A stretch of 64,000 nucleotides of DNA. Source: Streptomyces sp. Sge12 (GTDB lineage Bacteria > Actinomycetota > Actinomycetes > Streptomycetales > Streptomycetaceae). The DNA is taken from positions 1,116,001-1,180,000 of the forward strand of contig NZ_CP020555.1 of the NCBI RefSeq assembly GCF_002080455.1, in the 5' to 3' direction. Shown in pieces: positions 36,847 through 44,871 of the stretch (positions are counted from its first letter, which is position 1; each line of letters begins with the position of its first letter). A model generated the notes under the pieces. The model made no database searches, was not told the DNA's origin, and worked only from the letters and a program-made list of their open reading frames with translations. The position numbers were made by a program, and so were the translations under genes.

Positions 36847-37187
36847 GTGCCCGACTCCCATTAATACGATTATCTGACGTGTGATCACAAGCAATCCATA
36901 TAACTACACGCCGTAAGTCAAGGAGCGGATCCGCTGCACCGGCACGGGCCCACCCGAACGGCGGACATGACCGCGAGGAGCGGCCGCCCGGCGGTGGGCG
37001 GCGGTGCCGGGCGCCTGCCGTTCGCCGCGCCGTTCGACCGTTCACCGACCCGCACGGCCGCCCGGCGGCCGACCCGGGTGCTTGGGCGCAACGCCGGGGC
37101 AGGACGGTTCCGGGTCGGCTCCGTGCAGGTCAGGGTGGACGTGACACCGCCCCCATGGCCCCCCACGCACCCCGGAAGGAGCCCCTC
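36847..37187. other. 341-bp divergent intergenic region (CapA and ECF sigma promoters)
   Basis: The half next to CapA is AT-rich for this genome and carries a promoter and a palindrome (separate entries). The half next to the sigma gene is GC-rich and shows nothing recognisable beyond the GGAAGGAG ribosome-binding site at its end. No coding sequence. Confidence 0.5.
36880..36921 (-). promoter_or_regulatory. Putative vegetative promoter and palindrome upstream of CapA gene
   Basis: On the minus strand TTGACT (36916-36921) is followed after about 15-17 bp by a TATGGATT stretch (36893-36900), a plausible housekeeping -35/-10 pair. Immediately downstream lies the perfect 10-bp palindrome TGTGATCACA (36880-36889), where a repressor would block transcription. 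No regulator is assigned. Confidence 0.45.
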
Positions 37188-37727
37188 GTGCCGCTCTCCC
37201 CCACCCTCCCGCGTACGGATCCCGAGGCACTGGCCGAACTCCAGCGCGACCACGGGCGGGCCCTGTTCGGATTCCTGGTCGGCCTCACCGCCGGAGACGC
37301 CCAGCGCGCGGAGGACCTCGTACAGGAGACCCTCGTACGGGTCTGGCAACACCCGGAGGCCCTGGCCAGCGGGCACGACTCCATGCGGCCCTGGCTGTTC
37401 ACGGTGGCCCGGCGGCTCGCGATCGATGCCCGGCGGGCCCGGCTGTCACGGCCGCTGGAGGTGGATCCGGAGGGACTGGAGCAGGCACCCGAACCCCAGG
37501 ACGCGGTCGCCGGGTCGGTCACGGCGATCGACGTCCGGCGGGCCGTGGGATCCCTGGGGCCGGAGCACCGCGAGGTGCTGATGCAGGTCTACTTCCGCGA
37601 CCGGTCGGTGGCGGAGGCCGCCGCGGAGCTCGGCATCCCGGCGGGCACCGTCAAGTCCCGCACCTACTACGCCCTCCGCGCCCTGCGGAAGGGGCTCCAC
37701 GGGTACGGGTACGATCTCGGCGCCTGA
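37188..37727 (+). CDS. ECF-type RNA polymerase sigma factor
   Basis: 179 residues with sigma region 2 (FGFLVGLTAGDAQRAEDLVQ, ETLVRVWQHPEAL, PWLFTVARRLAIDARRAR) and region 4 (LGPEHREVLMQVYFRDRS, then AELGIPAGTVKSRTYYALRALRKGL helix-turn-helix). The GTG at 37188 is chosen for the GGAAGGAG site seven bases upstream; an ATG at 37155 lacks one. No anti-sigma gene of the zinc-finger type is adjacent; the next gene downstream is an unknown protein whose leader holds a palindrome. Its regulon cannot be read from here. Confidence 0.9.
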   Translation: MPLSPTLPRTDPEALAELQRDHGRALFGFLVGLTAGDAQRAEDLVQETLVRVWQHPEALASGHDSMRPWLFTVARRLAIDARRARLSRPLEVDPEGLEQAPEPQDAVAGSVTAIDVRRAVGSLGPEHREVLMQVYFRDRSVAEAAAELGIPAGTVKSRTYYALRALRKGLHGYGYDLGA

Positions 37728-37785
37728 CCCCCCTCCGACCCCGGGGAAGGGCGGGTAACGCCGTGAATAGACGCGGATCGGACAT

Positions 37786-37800
37786 AAAACGCGTCGTTTT
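37786..37800. promoter_or_regulatory. Inverted repeat upstream of unknown gene
   Basis: Perfect arms AAAACG and CGTTTT around CGT, in an AT-rich pocket 108 bp before the GTG at 37908. Nearby GTAAC (37755-37759) could belong to an ECF -35 element. Function unassigned. Confidence 0.35.
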
Positions 37801-37907
37801 CGGCATGAGAGCGTGCAAGTTGAGTAAACATCCCCCGCTCCGCGAGCCGCTCGGTGAAGGCTCAGGGTTGACGACGGGACGCTCGACGCACGGGAGAAGG
37901 TGGAACG

Positions 37908-38423
37908 GTGCAGCCCGAGGGTAGTAACGGCACCAGTGACGGCGGGCTCGCGGTGCCCATGGCCTGGCTGTACGCCGAATACATCGCGGACGAACTGCTG
38001 CGCACGGGCCGGCTGATCCCGGTCAGCACCCTGGAGTTCCGGGCCGGACGGGACACGCTCGCCCTGACGATCTACCTCTCGGACGCGGCCGGCGAGCTCT
38101 CCGGGATCCGGGTGGTCTCGCAGCTCGACGAATGGCTGTCGCTCACGGCGTACGGACACCCCTGGCGCGACTGGGTGCACACCCGGTTCCTCGCGCTCGG
38201 CGAGGAGGCCCGCGAACGCGGCGACGGCGAGGACCCCGACCTGGAACTGGCCCGGGCGGCGTGGCGCTGGCTGGACGGCACCGAGCTGTTCGCCACCAAC
38301 CTCGACCCCGGCCGGCCCGACCGCACCGACCTGCCGCCCGGGCTGGACGAGAACGCGCGCGTATGGACGCCCGCCTGGCAACTCGGGCTGCCATTGGGCC
38401 ACTTGGCGATGCACCTGTTCTGA
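37908..38423 (+). CDS. Conserved-looking protein of unknown function
   Basis: 171 residues, no family recognised. Soluble, mildly acidic, no signal peptide or membrane helix; Trp-rich (AMAWLYAEYIADELL, AARAAWRWLDGTELFATN, VWTPAWQLGLPLGHLAMHLF). The GTG at 37908 follows GAAGGTGGAACG. Same direction as the ECF sigma gene, with 180 bp between, so it could be a target of that sigma factor rather than part of its operon. Confidence 0.68.
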   Translation: MQPEGSNGTSDGGLAVPMAWLYAEYIADELLRTGRLIPVSTLEFRAGRDTLALTIYLSDAAGELSGIRVVSQLDEWLSLTAYGHPWRDWVHTRFLALGEEARERGDGEDPDLELARAAWRWLDGTELFATNLDPGRPDRTDLPPGLDENARVWTPAWQLGLPLGHLAMHLF

Positions 38424-38454
38424 CCGGGGGCGCACCGCACCTGCGGGTCCCGGC

Positions 38455-38486
38455 CGGTGTCACGCCCGGTCGGTGTCACGCCCGGT
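38455..38486. repeat. Perfect 16-bp tandem duplication across a stop codon
   Basis: CGGTGTCACGCCCGGT occurs twice in tandem (38455-38470, 38471-38486). The minus-strand stop codon of the membrane protein gene (38476-38478) lies inside the second copy, so the duplication sits exactly at the gene's end. Confidence 0.9.
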
Positions 38487-38862
38487 CGGCGGGATCCATC
38501 ACCAGGCCGGTGAAGGCGGCCTCGTTGCGCTCCGCGCGGGTGACGTACCAGCGGGCGACGATCCACATCACCGGGTAGACCAGCAGGCCGAGCGCCACCC
38601 AGATCAGCGGCCCCGACGCGTCGTGCGACAGCGCGAACACCAGCGGCAGCGACCCCACCAGCAGCACGAGCGCGGCCAGCGCCCACAGCGCCGCGCGCAG
38701 CTGGCTGCGCATGAGGGCCCGTACGTAGGTGGCGCCGAGGGTGGTCTGCTCGGAGATCTCCGAACGGGCGGGGGTGTGCGCGGGCGCCCGGCGACGGGTG
38801 CCCCGGGGGACCCCGGTGACGATCTCGCGCCGGGGCGGCGACTGCTGCTGCTCCTCGGCCAT
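38476..38862 (-). CDS. Small two-helix membrane protein
   Basis: 128 residues. A polar, basic N-terminal half (about 50 residues) followed by two membrane helices (LWALAALVLLVGSLPLVFAL and LIWVALGLLVYPVMWIVARW) and a charged tail. Overall it resembles DUF485-type small membrane proteins, but I am not certain. It starts 26 bp after the Fpg/Nei gene, in the same direction, and is probably co-transcribed. Confidence 0.65.
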   Translation of the reverse strand: MAEEQQQSPPRREIVTGVPRGTRRRAPAHTPARSEISEQTTLGATYVRALMRSQLRAALWALAALVLLVGSLPLVFALSHDASGPLIWVALGLLVYPVMWIVARWYVTRAERNEAAFTGLVMDPADRA

Positions 38863-38888
38863 GGTGCCGGAGTCTACGCAGCACCCGC

Positions 38889-39749
38889 CTATTTGAGGAG
38901 GCGCGAGAGCCTGCGGTCGGCGAGCGGCTTGCCGCCGGTCTGGCAGGTGGGGCAGTACTGGAGCGAGGAGTCCGCGAAGGACACCGAGCGGACGGTGTCC
39001 CCGCACACCGGACACGGCTCCCCGGCCCGGCCGTGCACCCGCAGTCCGCTCTTCTTCTCCGCCTTGAGTTTTCCCGCGGCCACCCCGTGGGCCCGGTCGA
39101 CCGCCTCTCGCAGGGTGGTCTGGACGGCCTCGTGGAGCTGGGTGAGCTGTTCCTCGGTGAAGGACGCGGCGAGCTTGAACGGCGAGACCTTGGCCGCGTG
39201 CAGGATCTCGTCGCTGTAGGCGTTGCCGATGCCGGCGATCACGCTCTGGTCCCGCAGCACGCCCTTGATCTGGCGCCGCTCCCCCGCGAGCAGCGCGGCG
39301 AAGGCGTCCCGGTCGAAGCCCTCGGCGAGCGGATCCGGGCCGAGACGGGCGATGCCGGGCACCTCCTGCGGGTCGTGGACCACGTACACGGCGAGGCGCT
39401 TCTGCGTCCCGGCCTCGGTGAGGTCGAAGCCTCCGCCGCCCTCGAGGGAGACGCGCAGCGCGAGGGGCCCCTTGCCGGGGCGCGGCGGCTGCGCGGGCAG
39501 GGTGTCCTGCCAGCGCAGCCAGCCGGCCCGGGCCAGGTGCGTGACGAGGTGGAGCTCGCCGACCGGTACGGCCAGGAACTTGCCGTACCGGGCGGTGGTC
39601 CCGGCCGGCTGCCCTTCGAGGGCGGTGAGCGGCGGGTCGTAGGTCTTGAGCACGCTGACGGCGAGCGGGAGGACGCGCTCGACCACCCGCCCGGTGAGGT
39701 GCTCGTCGAGGTACTCCCGCAGGGCCTCGACCTCGGGCAGTTCCGGCAT
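38889..39749 (-). CDS. Fpg/Nei-family DNA glycosylase (base excision repair)
   Basis: 286 residues. Catalytic N-terminus MPELPEVE (Pro2 nucleophile, Glu3), the hairpin Lys in ARYGKFLAV, the helix-two-turns-helix DQSVIAGIGNAYSDEIL, and a complete C-terminal zinc finger CPVCGDTVRSVSF ... YCPTCQTGGKPL. It removes oxidised bases and nicks the strand. Sequence details do not let me separate the Fpg from the Nei branch. Confidence 0.92.
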   Translation of the reverse strand: MPELPEVEALREYLDEHLTGRVVERVLPLAVSVLKTYDPPLTALEGQPAGTTARYGKFLAVPVGELHLVTHLARAGWLRWQDTLPAQPPRPGKGPLALRVSLEGGGGFDLTEAGTQKRLAVYVVHDPQEVPGIARLGPDPLAEGFDRDAFAALLAGERRQIKGVLRDQSVIAGIGNAYSDEILHAAKVSPFKLAASFTEEQLTQLHEAVQTTLREAVDRAHGVAAGKLKAEKKSGLRVHGRAGEPCPVCGDTVRSVSFADSSLQYCPTCQTGGKPLADRRLSRLLK

Positions 39750-39831
39750 GGTCCCAGCCTGCCGCCGCCCCGGGCGAAACGCGAGCCGGGCGGCGGGCGG
39801 CGGGGCGTCGTGATCGGAACAACCGGACCAG

Positions 39832-39885
39832 CCGGGTCAGACGGGTCAGACGGGTCAGCCGGGTCAGCCGGGTCAGCCGGGTCAG
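39832..39885. repeat. 9-bp tandem repeat, six copies, at a gene end
   Basis: Six adjacent copies of VCGGGTCAG (A or C first). The minus-strand stop codon of the secreted protein gene (39882-39884) is inside the last copy. In the other orientation each unit contains TGA. Confidence 0.9.
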
Positions 39886-40607
39886 CCGGTGAAGATCCAG
39901 CCGAGCTGGCCGCCGGAGGCCTGGCCCTCGCAGTTCGTCGCGTTGGACTCGAAGAACTCCCGCTGCTTGCCGACCATGCAGCGCATCAGCGGTGCGCTGG
40001 CCGCGTCGGCGGGCTGGCCCGGGTAGAACCAGCCGAGCCGGGAGACGTAGGTCTGGCCCTCGCAGTTCACGTCGCCGGAGAGGAAGTTGTCCCTGCGGAC
40101 GACGCAGTGGTAGAGCGGCACCGTCCCCTCGCGGGGGCTCGTGTAGAGCTGGCCGAGGCTGCCCTCGACGCGGTAGCCCGGGGGAACGTTCCAGACGGTG
40201 CTGATGTGCTCGCCGTTCGGGCCGATCAGGCGGTTGAGGGTGCGGGTGGGGGTGCTCACCGCGGGGTCACCGTTGCAGGTCGCCTTGATCATGGCGTTGT
40301 AGTAAATGCCGGTCACGTGCTGGAAGACCGGCCCTTCCGTCACCCGGCACTGCGAGCCGTTGAAGCCGAGCTCGGCGGCCTGCCGGGCGAGGTGGTCCTG
40401 GGCGGCGGCCGCGGCGATGTTCTGGGGGCCGCTGCCCATGCCGGTGAGGTGGACCACGACGGGTCCGACGTTGGCGGCGGATGCCGGGGCGGCGGCGGGC
40501 GCGGCGGATGCCGGCGCTGCGGATGCCGGGGCGGTTGCCGTCATGGCGGCGGCCAGTGCGGCGGCGAGGGAGAGGAGGGAGGTGCGGAGGCGAGAGGTGC
40601 GGTGCAA
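39882..40607 (-). CDS. Secreted protein with two lectin-like repeats, function unknown
   Basis: 241 residues. Signal peptide (LLSLAAALAAAMTATAPASA), an Ala-rich linker, then a C-terminal half with two similar units: LGQLYTSPREGTVPLYHCVV ... FLSGDVNCEGQTYVSRLGWF and SAPLMRCMVGKQREFFES ... NCEGQASGGQLGWIF. Each keeps a Cys pair and the NCEGQ/LGW pattern, like short beta-trefoil or DUF5648-type repeats. The start appears to be a TTG at 40607, supported by AGGAG seven bases upstream. Likely exported; ligand unknown. Confidence 0.75.
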   Translation of the reverse strand: MHRTSRLRTSLLSLAAALAAAMTATAPASAAPASAAPAAAPASAANVGPVVVHLTGMGSGPQNIAAAAAQDHLARQAAELGFNGSQCRVTEGPVFQHVTGIYYNAMIKATCNGDPAVSTPTRTLNRLIGPNGEHISTVWNVPPGYRVEGSLGQLYTSPREGTVPLYHCVVRRDNFLSGDVNCEGQTYVSRLGWFYPGQPADAASAPLMRCMVGKQREFFESNATNCEGQASGGQLGWIFTG

Positions 40608-40769
40608 GTCCTGGCTCCTGGTCGTCGGCCGCGGCGCCGCTGGGCGGCCGCGGGGCTGAGCGACGGTGCGTGGCGCCCTGTCGGGCGGCGCACCGCCATT
40701 CCACCCGGCGGTTGCGTGTAGGGGCCAGCGGCTCTTCGGCCGATCGGGGACGAAAAGCCGCCACGGGGG

Positions 40770-41175
40770 TCAGGTACGGGCAATCAGCGCGTACCGCTCG
40801 TCGGTGACGGGTTCGCCCCACAACCCGGCGTCCGCGCCGAGTGGTTCGATGTGCAGGACGGACACCAGGAGCCGACCGGCGGCGCCCAGTCCCACGGCGG
40901 TGATCAGCGGCCCGGCTCCGTCGACGTACGGTGCGCCGCTGTCGCCGACCTCGCGCCGCGCGGCCGCGGGGTCGGGCAGGGTCCACAGCAGGTGCCGGCA
41001 GAGCCCGACGTGGTACCGGTCGGCGGGGCCGCGGCGTCGCCGACGAGGAACCGCCCCTCGAGGCCCGCGGCGGCCAGTTTCGCCCGGGCCCGCTCCACCA
41101 TTCGGGGCGCCAGGTCCACCCCGGTCACCCGGTGCCCGGCCCCGGTACCGCCTCCGACGTCGAGCAGGCCAACCA
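40770..41175 (-). pseudogene. Decayed class I SAM-dependent methyltransferase
   Basis: Pieces of one methyltransferase survive in different frames. From 41175 down: LLDVGGGTGAG (SAM motif, missing about ten residues) joined to HRVTGVDLAPRMVERARAKL and GRFLVGDAAAPP, then a frame change to YHVGLCRHLLWTLPDPAAARREV, a large gap, and finally LITAVGLGAAGRLLVSVL ... WGEPVTDERYALIART and a stop at 40770. Several internal deletions and at least one frameshift make it non-functional. Intact relatives are about 220-270 residues. It fills most of the 726-bp stretch 40608-41333, which has no intact gene. Confidence 0.75.
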
Positions 41176-41333
41176 GCGGCCGCAGGCGGCGGCCGCGCGC
41201 GCAGCTCAGGCGCAACGCCCCAAGGCTGGGGACGCGGGAACCGACACCCGCCCCGCCGAGGCCGGTGGCCGCAGGCCGGGGCCGGGCTGCAGGTCGGGGG
41301 GTGGCCGCGGGCCGGGGTCGCAAGTGCGGGGGG

Positions 41334-43379
41334 TCAGGTCATGATGAATTCGCACCAGACGCATTTGCCGCCGCCCCGGGGCTCCACGCCCCAGACGTCC
41401 GCCAGGCGGTCCACCAGCATCAGGCCGCGGCCCGAGACGCCCGATTCGCCCGCCTCGCGGCGGCGCGGCAGGGCGCTGGAGCGGTCCTCGACCTCCACCC
41501 GGAGTCGGCGCTGCGGGCCCGCGAGGACGCGGAGGGTCACGATCGCCGGGCCGTCCGTGTGCATGAGGGCGTTCACGATCAGTTCGTCGGCGACGAGTTC
41601 GATCTCGTCGGCCCGTTCCCGCGCGCCCCACGCGCGCACCGCCGCCCCGATCATGTGGCGGGCGGCCACCAGGGCCTCCGGATCACCCGGGGCGACGTGC
41701 TGCTGGAGGCGGCCGCCGCCTTCCGGGGCGGCCACGACCTGGCGGCGCAGCAGGAGCAGCGCCATGTCGTCGTCGCCGCCGCGTTCGTCGGCGATCTCGC
41801 ACAGCAGGTCCGCCAGGCGTTGCAGGTCGGCCGGTCCGCCGCGGATGTGGGAGCTGAGGAGCCGGATCCCGTCGTCGAGGTCGGCGCCGGGCTGTTCCAC
41901 CAGGCCGTCCGTGCACAGCAGGAGCGTTTCTCCCGGGTCCAGCTCCACCGTGGTCACCGGGTACTCCAGGCGGCCGAACTCCGCCGAGAGGCCGAGCGGC
42001 ATCCCGCCGCTCACCGGCAGCCGGTGGCAGTCCCCGTCGCGGGTCCGCAGCAGCGGGTCGATGTGGCCGGCCCGCACCACCTGGAGCACGCCCGTCGAGA
42101 GGTCGGCCTCCACGTAGGTGCACGTCGCGAACCGGTCGGTGTCCAGCTCGTGCAGGAAGACCGAGGCCCGGGCCATGACCGTGCCCGGCGAGTGCCCCTC
42201 GGCGGCGTACGCGCGCAGCACGATCCGCAGCTGGCCCATGACCGCCGCCGCGTGCGTGTCGTGGCCCTGGACGTCGCCGATGACCGCGCCGACCCGGCCG
42301 CCGGGGAGCGGGATGACGTCGTACCAGTCGCCGCCGATGTCCCGGCCCATCCGGGCGGAGCGGTAGCGTACGGCGATCTCCCCGCCGGACACCGACGGGA
42401 TCCGCCGCGGCAGCATGGCCTGCTGGAGGCTCTCGGCCAGGTCGTGCTCCTGCTCCAGCAGCATGGCCCGCTGGAGGCTCTGCGCGATGCTGCTGCCCAG
42501 GGCGACGAGCAGGTTGCGCTCCTCCTGGGTGAAGCCGTCCTTGTCCTGGTAGAGCAGTCCGATCGCGCCGATCGGGCGGGCCTGGGCGATGAGCGGCAGG
42601 TAGGCGGCGGCCGAGATCCGCATGTACGAGATCTTCGCCCAGAGCCCGGGGTAGTCCCGGGCGAACTCCTGCGCCGAGTTCAGGAAGCGCGGCTCCAGCG
42701 AGCGGACGACCTCGCTCATCGGGTACTGCTCGTCGATGCGGGTGTAGCGGGTGCCGGGTACGAAGCTGTCCTCCGGGCCCTCGGCGACCAGGTGGATCCG
42801 GCCGGCCTCGACGAGGCCCATCACCATGCCCATCGAGCCGAGCCGTTCCAGGCCGTGGGCGTCGCCGATGACGTCGATGACGTCCCGCACGGTGCGGGCG
42901 TGCGCGAGGGCGGCGGTGGTGGACTCGACCACCGATGTCTGGCGGCGCCGCTCCTCGTCCAGGCCGAGCCGCTCCGCCGAGTGGCTGAGCTCGTCGGTGG
43001 CGTCCCGGACGATGCCGATGATGCGGTACGGGCGGCCGTCGGGGCCGCGCATGACGCGGCCCTGGGTGTGCGTCCAGCGCAGGCGCCCGTCGTGGCAGCG
43101 GATGCGGAAGTAGGCGCCGTAGCTGTCCTCGCCGCTCTTGAGGGCGGAGGCGACGAGGGCGTCGAGGCGGTGTCCCTCGGCGGAGGGGACGCGCTGGGTG
43201 AGCGATGCCGGCCGGCCGTCGTACTCGTCGGGGGTCGTGTCGAAGACGTCGAGGGCGGCTTCGTCCATGTGCATGAGACCGGTGACCAGGTCCCAGTCGA
43301 AACTGCCCATGCGGTTCAGCGACAGCGACCGGTCCGGGTGTGCGGGCCAGTCGTCCGGCAGCGATACGGTGGTCGGCAC
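41334..43379 (-). CDS. PAS-GAF-SpoIIE phosphatase with C-terminal ATPase/anti-sigma kinase domain
   Basis: About 680 residues: PAS (20-135; NRMGSFDWDLVTGLMHMDE), GAF (150-310), PP2C/SpoIIE phosphatase (330-545; GGDWYDVIPLPGGRVGAVIGDVQGH, LLLCTDGLVE, GGDDDMALLL) and a HATPase_c domain (560-680; ELVADELIVNALMHTDG, SGRGLMLVDRLAD). This layout joins a phosphatase that can act on anti-anti-sigma factors with an anti-sigma-like kinase, and is common in Streptomyces. The partner sigma factor is not local. The GTG at 43379 has GGTGG upstream; a GTG at 43397 is possible. Confidence 0.88.
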   Translation of the reverse strand: MPTTVSLPDDWPAHPDRSLSLNRMGSFDWDLVTGLMHMDEAALDVFDTTPDEYDGRPASLTQRVPSAEGHRLDALVASALKSGEDSYGAYFRIRCHDGRLRWTHTQGRVMRGPDGRPYRIIGIVRDATDELSHSAERLGLDEERRRQTSVVESTTAALAHARTVRDVIDVIGDAHGLERLGSMGMVMGLVEAGRIHLVAEGPEDSFVPGTRYTRIDEQYPMSEVVRSLEPRFLNSAQEFARDYPGLWAKISYMRISAAAYLPLIAQARPIGAIGLLYQDKDGFTQEERNLLVALGSSIAQSLQRAMLLEQEHDLAESLQQAMLPRRIPSVSGGEIAVRYRSARMGRDIGGDWYDVIPLPGGRVGAVIGDVQGHDTHAAAVMGQLRIVLRAYAAEGHSPGTVMARASVFLHELDTDRFATCTYVEADLSTGVLQVVRAGHIDPLLRTRDGDCHRLPVSGGMPLGLSAEFGRLEYPVTTVELDPGETLLLCTDGLVEQPGADLDDGIRLLSSHIRGGPADLQRLADLLCEIADERGGDDDMALLLLRRQVVAAPEGGGRLQQHVAPGDPEALVAARHMIGAAVRAWGARERADEIELVADELIVNALMHTDGPAIVTLRVLAGPQRRLRVEVEDRSSALPRRREAGESGVSGRGLMLVDRLADVWGVEPRGGGKCVWCEFIMT

Positions 43380-43404
43380 CGATCCACCATGACACACGGG
43401 CCGG

Positions 43405-44706
43405 TCAGGCGCTCTCCAGCGGATATCCCTCGTCCGAGGACTGCGGTTGCAGGTCCGGGTCCACGAACGGGTCGGACGGGTTGTAGGGGGCGGACGGGTC
43501 GGACGGCATGTCCGGGGTGGCGGGGACGTCCGGGTTGTAGGGATCCACCGAATCGTTCGGGAGCGGAGTCGTTCCGTCGGACTCCAGCGGGTACCCCGAC
43601 TCGCCCGGGTCCAGCGGCGGCATGCCGGACTGGGGGTCCGAGGGGAGGGTCTCCGACGGCGAGGTGCCGGACGGCGGCTGCTGCTGCGGCCGGGTGGCCG
43701 GGTTCGAGGGCACTTCCGGGTTCTGCGGCCGGGTCTGGCCGGATGAGCTCGGCGGGGCCTGCGGATCCGCCGGGCAGTCCGTCGCCCCGGGGGCGGGCCC
43801 TGTCGCCGCGTTCGGCGAGGCCGGCGCGGCGGCCTGGTTCCGGCAGGGGTCGCCGGTCGTGGTCCCGGGCGGGGCGAGGGGGCCGTCGGGGATGCCGGAG
43901 GCCGGGTCGAAGGCGGGCAGGGCCTTCGGCGGCCGGTCCTGGGCGCCGTCGTCCCCCCGCTTGCGCTCGATCCAGGTGTTGTCGGCGATGTTGACGATGA
44001 CCAGGTTGTTGATGATGTGCGTGGTGGGTTCGATGACCACGACCTGGTTGGCCTGGTAGCCGCTCCACGGGTCGCCCTTGTGCACCGGGGAGCCCTTGGG
44101 GGCGCGCGGCGAGGCCAGCGGGTTTCCGCAGCCGCAGCGCACCCGGGGCATGCCGTGCTCGTCCACGAGGACGGCGGTGCCGGCCTGGAGGACGGACTGG
44201 AAGTCGTCGGCGCCGCCGTCGCGGAAGGCGTGGTTGGTGACCCGGGTGTCGGCGCGCAGGACGACGGGGGTGAGACCGCGCAGGAAGTCGGGGATCTTGT
44301 CGGCTTCGATGTTCGAGGCTTCGGCGAAGGCGCGGGCCTTGGCGTCGTCGCCGGTCAGGAAGCGCACCTGCTGTTCCACGTCGCAGCTGCCGAGCCGCTG
44401 GGTGCCGCCGTACAGGCCGGGGGTGGCCGCGTTGACGGTGCGGATGCCCTGGCCGGTCGCGTTGGGGAGCGGGGGCTGGACGGGGGCGGACTCGGCGGTG
44501 GCCGAGGAGGGGGTGAAGGGGTCGGGGCCGGCGGAGGCGACGGGCTGGAGGTAGACCTCCTGGCTCTCCGCTCCGGCGGCGCCCTTCGGCTCCTCCGGGC
44601 TGCCGCAGGCCGCGGCGAGGAGGCCGAGGAGGGCGAAGAGGGCGGCGCCTGCGGGTGCATGACGACGCGACGCCTGACGAGGTGTCGGAAGTGACGGTCC
44701 GTTCAC
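43405..44706 (-). CDS. DUF6777-type lipoprotein with long Pro/Ser/Asp tail
   Basis: 433 residues. Lipobox LAAACG, then a domain of about 230 residues (VYLQPVASAGPDPFTPSS, TPGLYGGTQRLGSCDVEQQV, LRADTRVTNHAFRDG, FQSVLQAGTAVLVDE, RCGCGNPL) that I recognise as DUF6777, found in Streptomyces membrane proteins and kinases. The C-terminal 160 residues are low-complexity Pro/Ser/Asp with a repeated GYPLES motif, suggesting a wall-spanning tail. GTG 44706 follows GGGAG. It starts 25 bp upstream of the phosphatase gene and likely shares its transcript. Confidence 0.78.
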   Translation of the reverse strand: MNGPSLPTPRQASRRHAPAGAALFALLGLLAAACGSPEEPKGAAGAESQEVYLQPVASAGPDPFTPSSATAESAPVQPPLPNATGQGIRTVNAATPGLYGGTQRLGSCDVEQQVRFLTGDDAKARAFAEASNIEADKIPDFLRGLTPVVLRADTRVTNHAFRDGGADDFQSVLQAGTAVLVDEHGMPRVRCGCGNPLASPRAPKGSPVHKGDPWSGYQANQVVVIEPTTHIINNLVIVNIADNTWIERKRGDDGAQDRPPKALPAFDPASGIPDGPLAPPGTTTGDPCRNQAAAPASPNAATGPAPGATDCPADPQAPPSSSGQTRPQNPEVPSNPATRPQQQPPSGTSPSETLPSDPQSGMPPLDPGESGYPLESDGTTPLPNDSVDPYNPDVPATPDMPSDPSAPYNPSDPFVDPDLQPQSSDEGYPLESA

Positions 44707-44780
44707 TTGATTCTCCCTTTTCGCCCCGATTGCTTCCTCTTGTCTGCCGTATCCGCGCGGGAGCCGCAACCGGAGCGGAG

Positions 44781-44836
44781 CTTGAACATGTTCAAGGAAC
44801 GCCGTAGGCTCATCACCGCGAGTTGAACGCGTTCAA
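44781..44836. promoter_or_regulatory. Two perfect TTGAAC palindromes in a divergent promoter
   Basis: TTGAACATGTTCAA (44782-44795; 16 bp if the flanking C/G is counted) and TTGAACGCGTTCAA (44823-44836). Their centres are 41 bp apart, about four helical turns, with a TAGGCT -10-like box between them. They lie 36-91 bp before the YndJ start and 75-130 bp from the DUF6777 start. The 2-bp gap between GAAC and GTTC excludes LexA, which needs four. Probably the operator of a TetR- or MarR-type protein coded elsewhere. Confidence 0.7.
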
Positions 44837-44871
44837 GGCGTTCGGCCGCAGCGTATTGGGGGGAGTCCAGG

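Noticed and set aside
40904..41323. 139-residue minus-strand frame as an intact gene
   Set aside because: It joins an Arg/Pro-rich shadow to a methyltransferase fragment that then leaves the frame; better read as part of the pseudogene.
44782..44795. LexA (SOS) box reading of TTGAACATGTTCAA
   Set aside because: LexA sites need four bases between GAAC and GTTC; here there are two.
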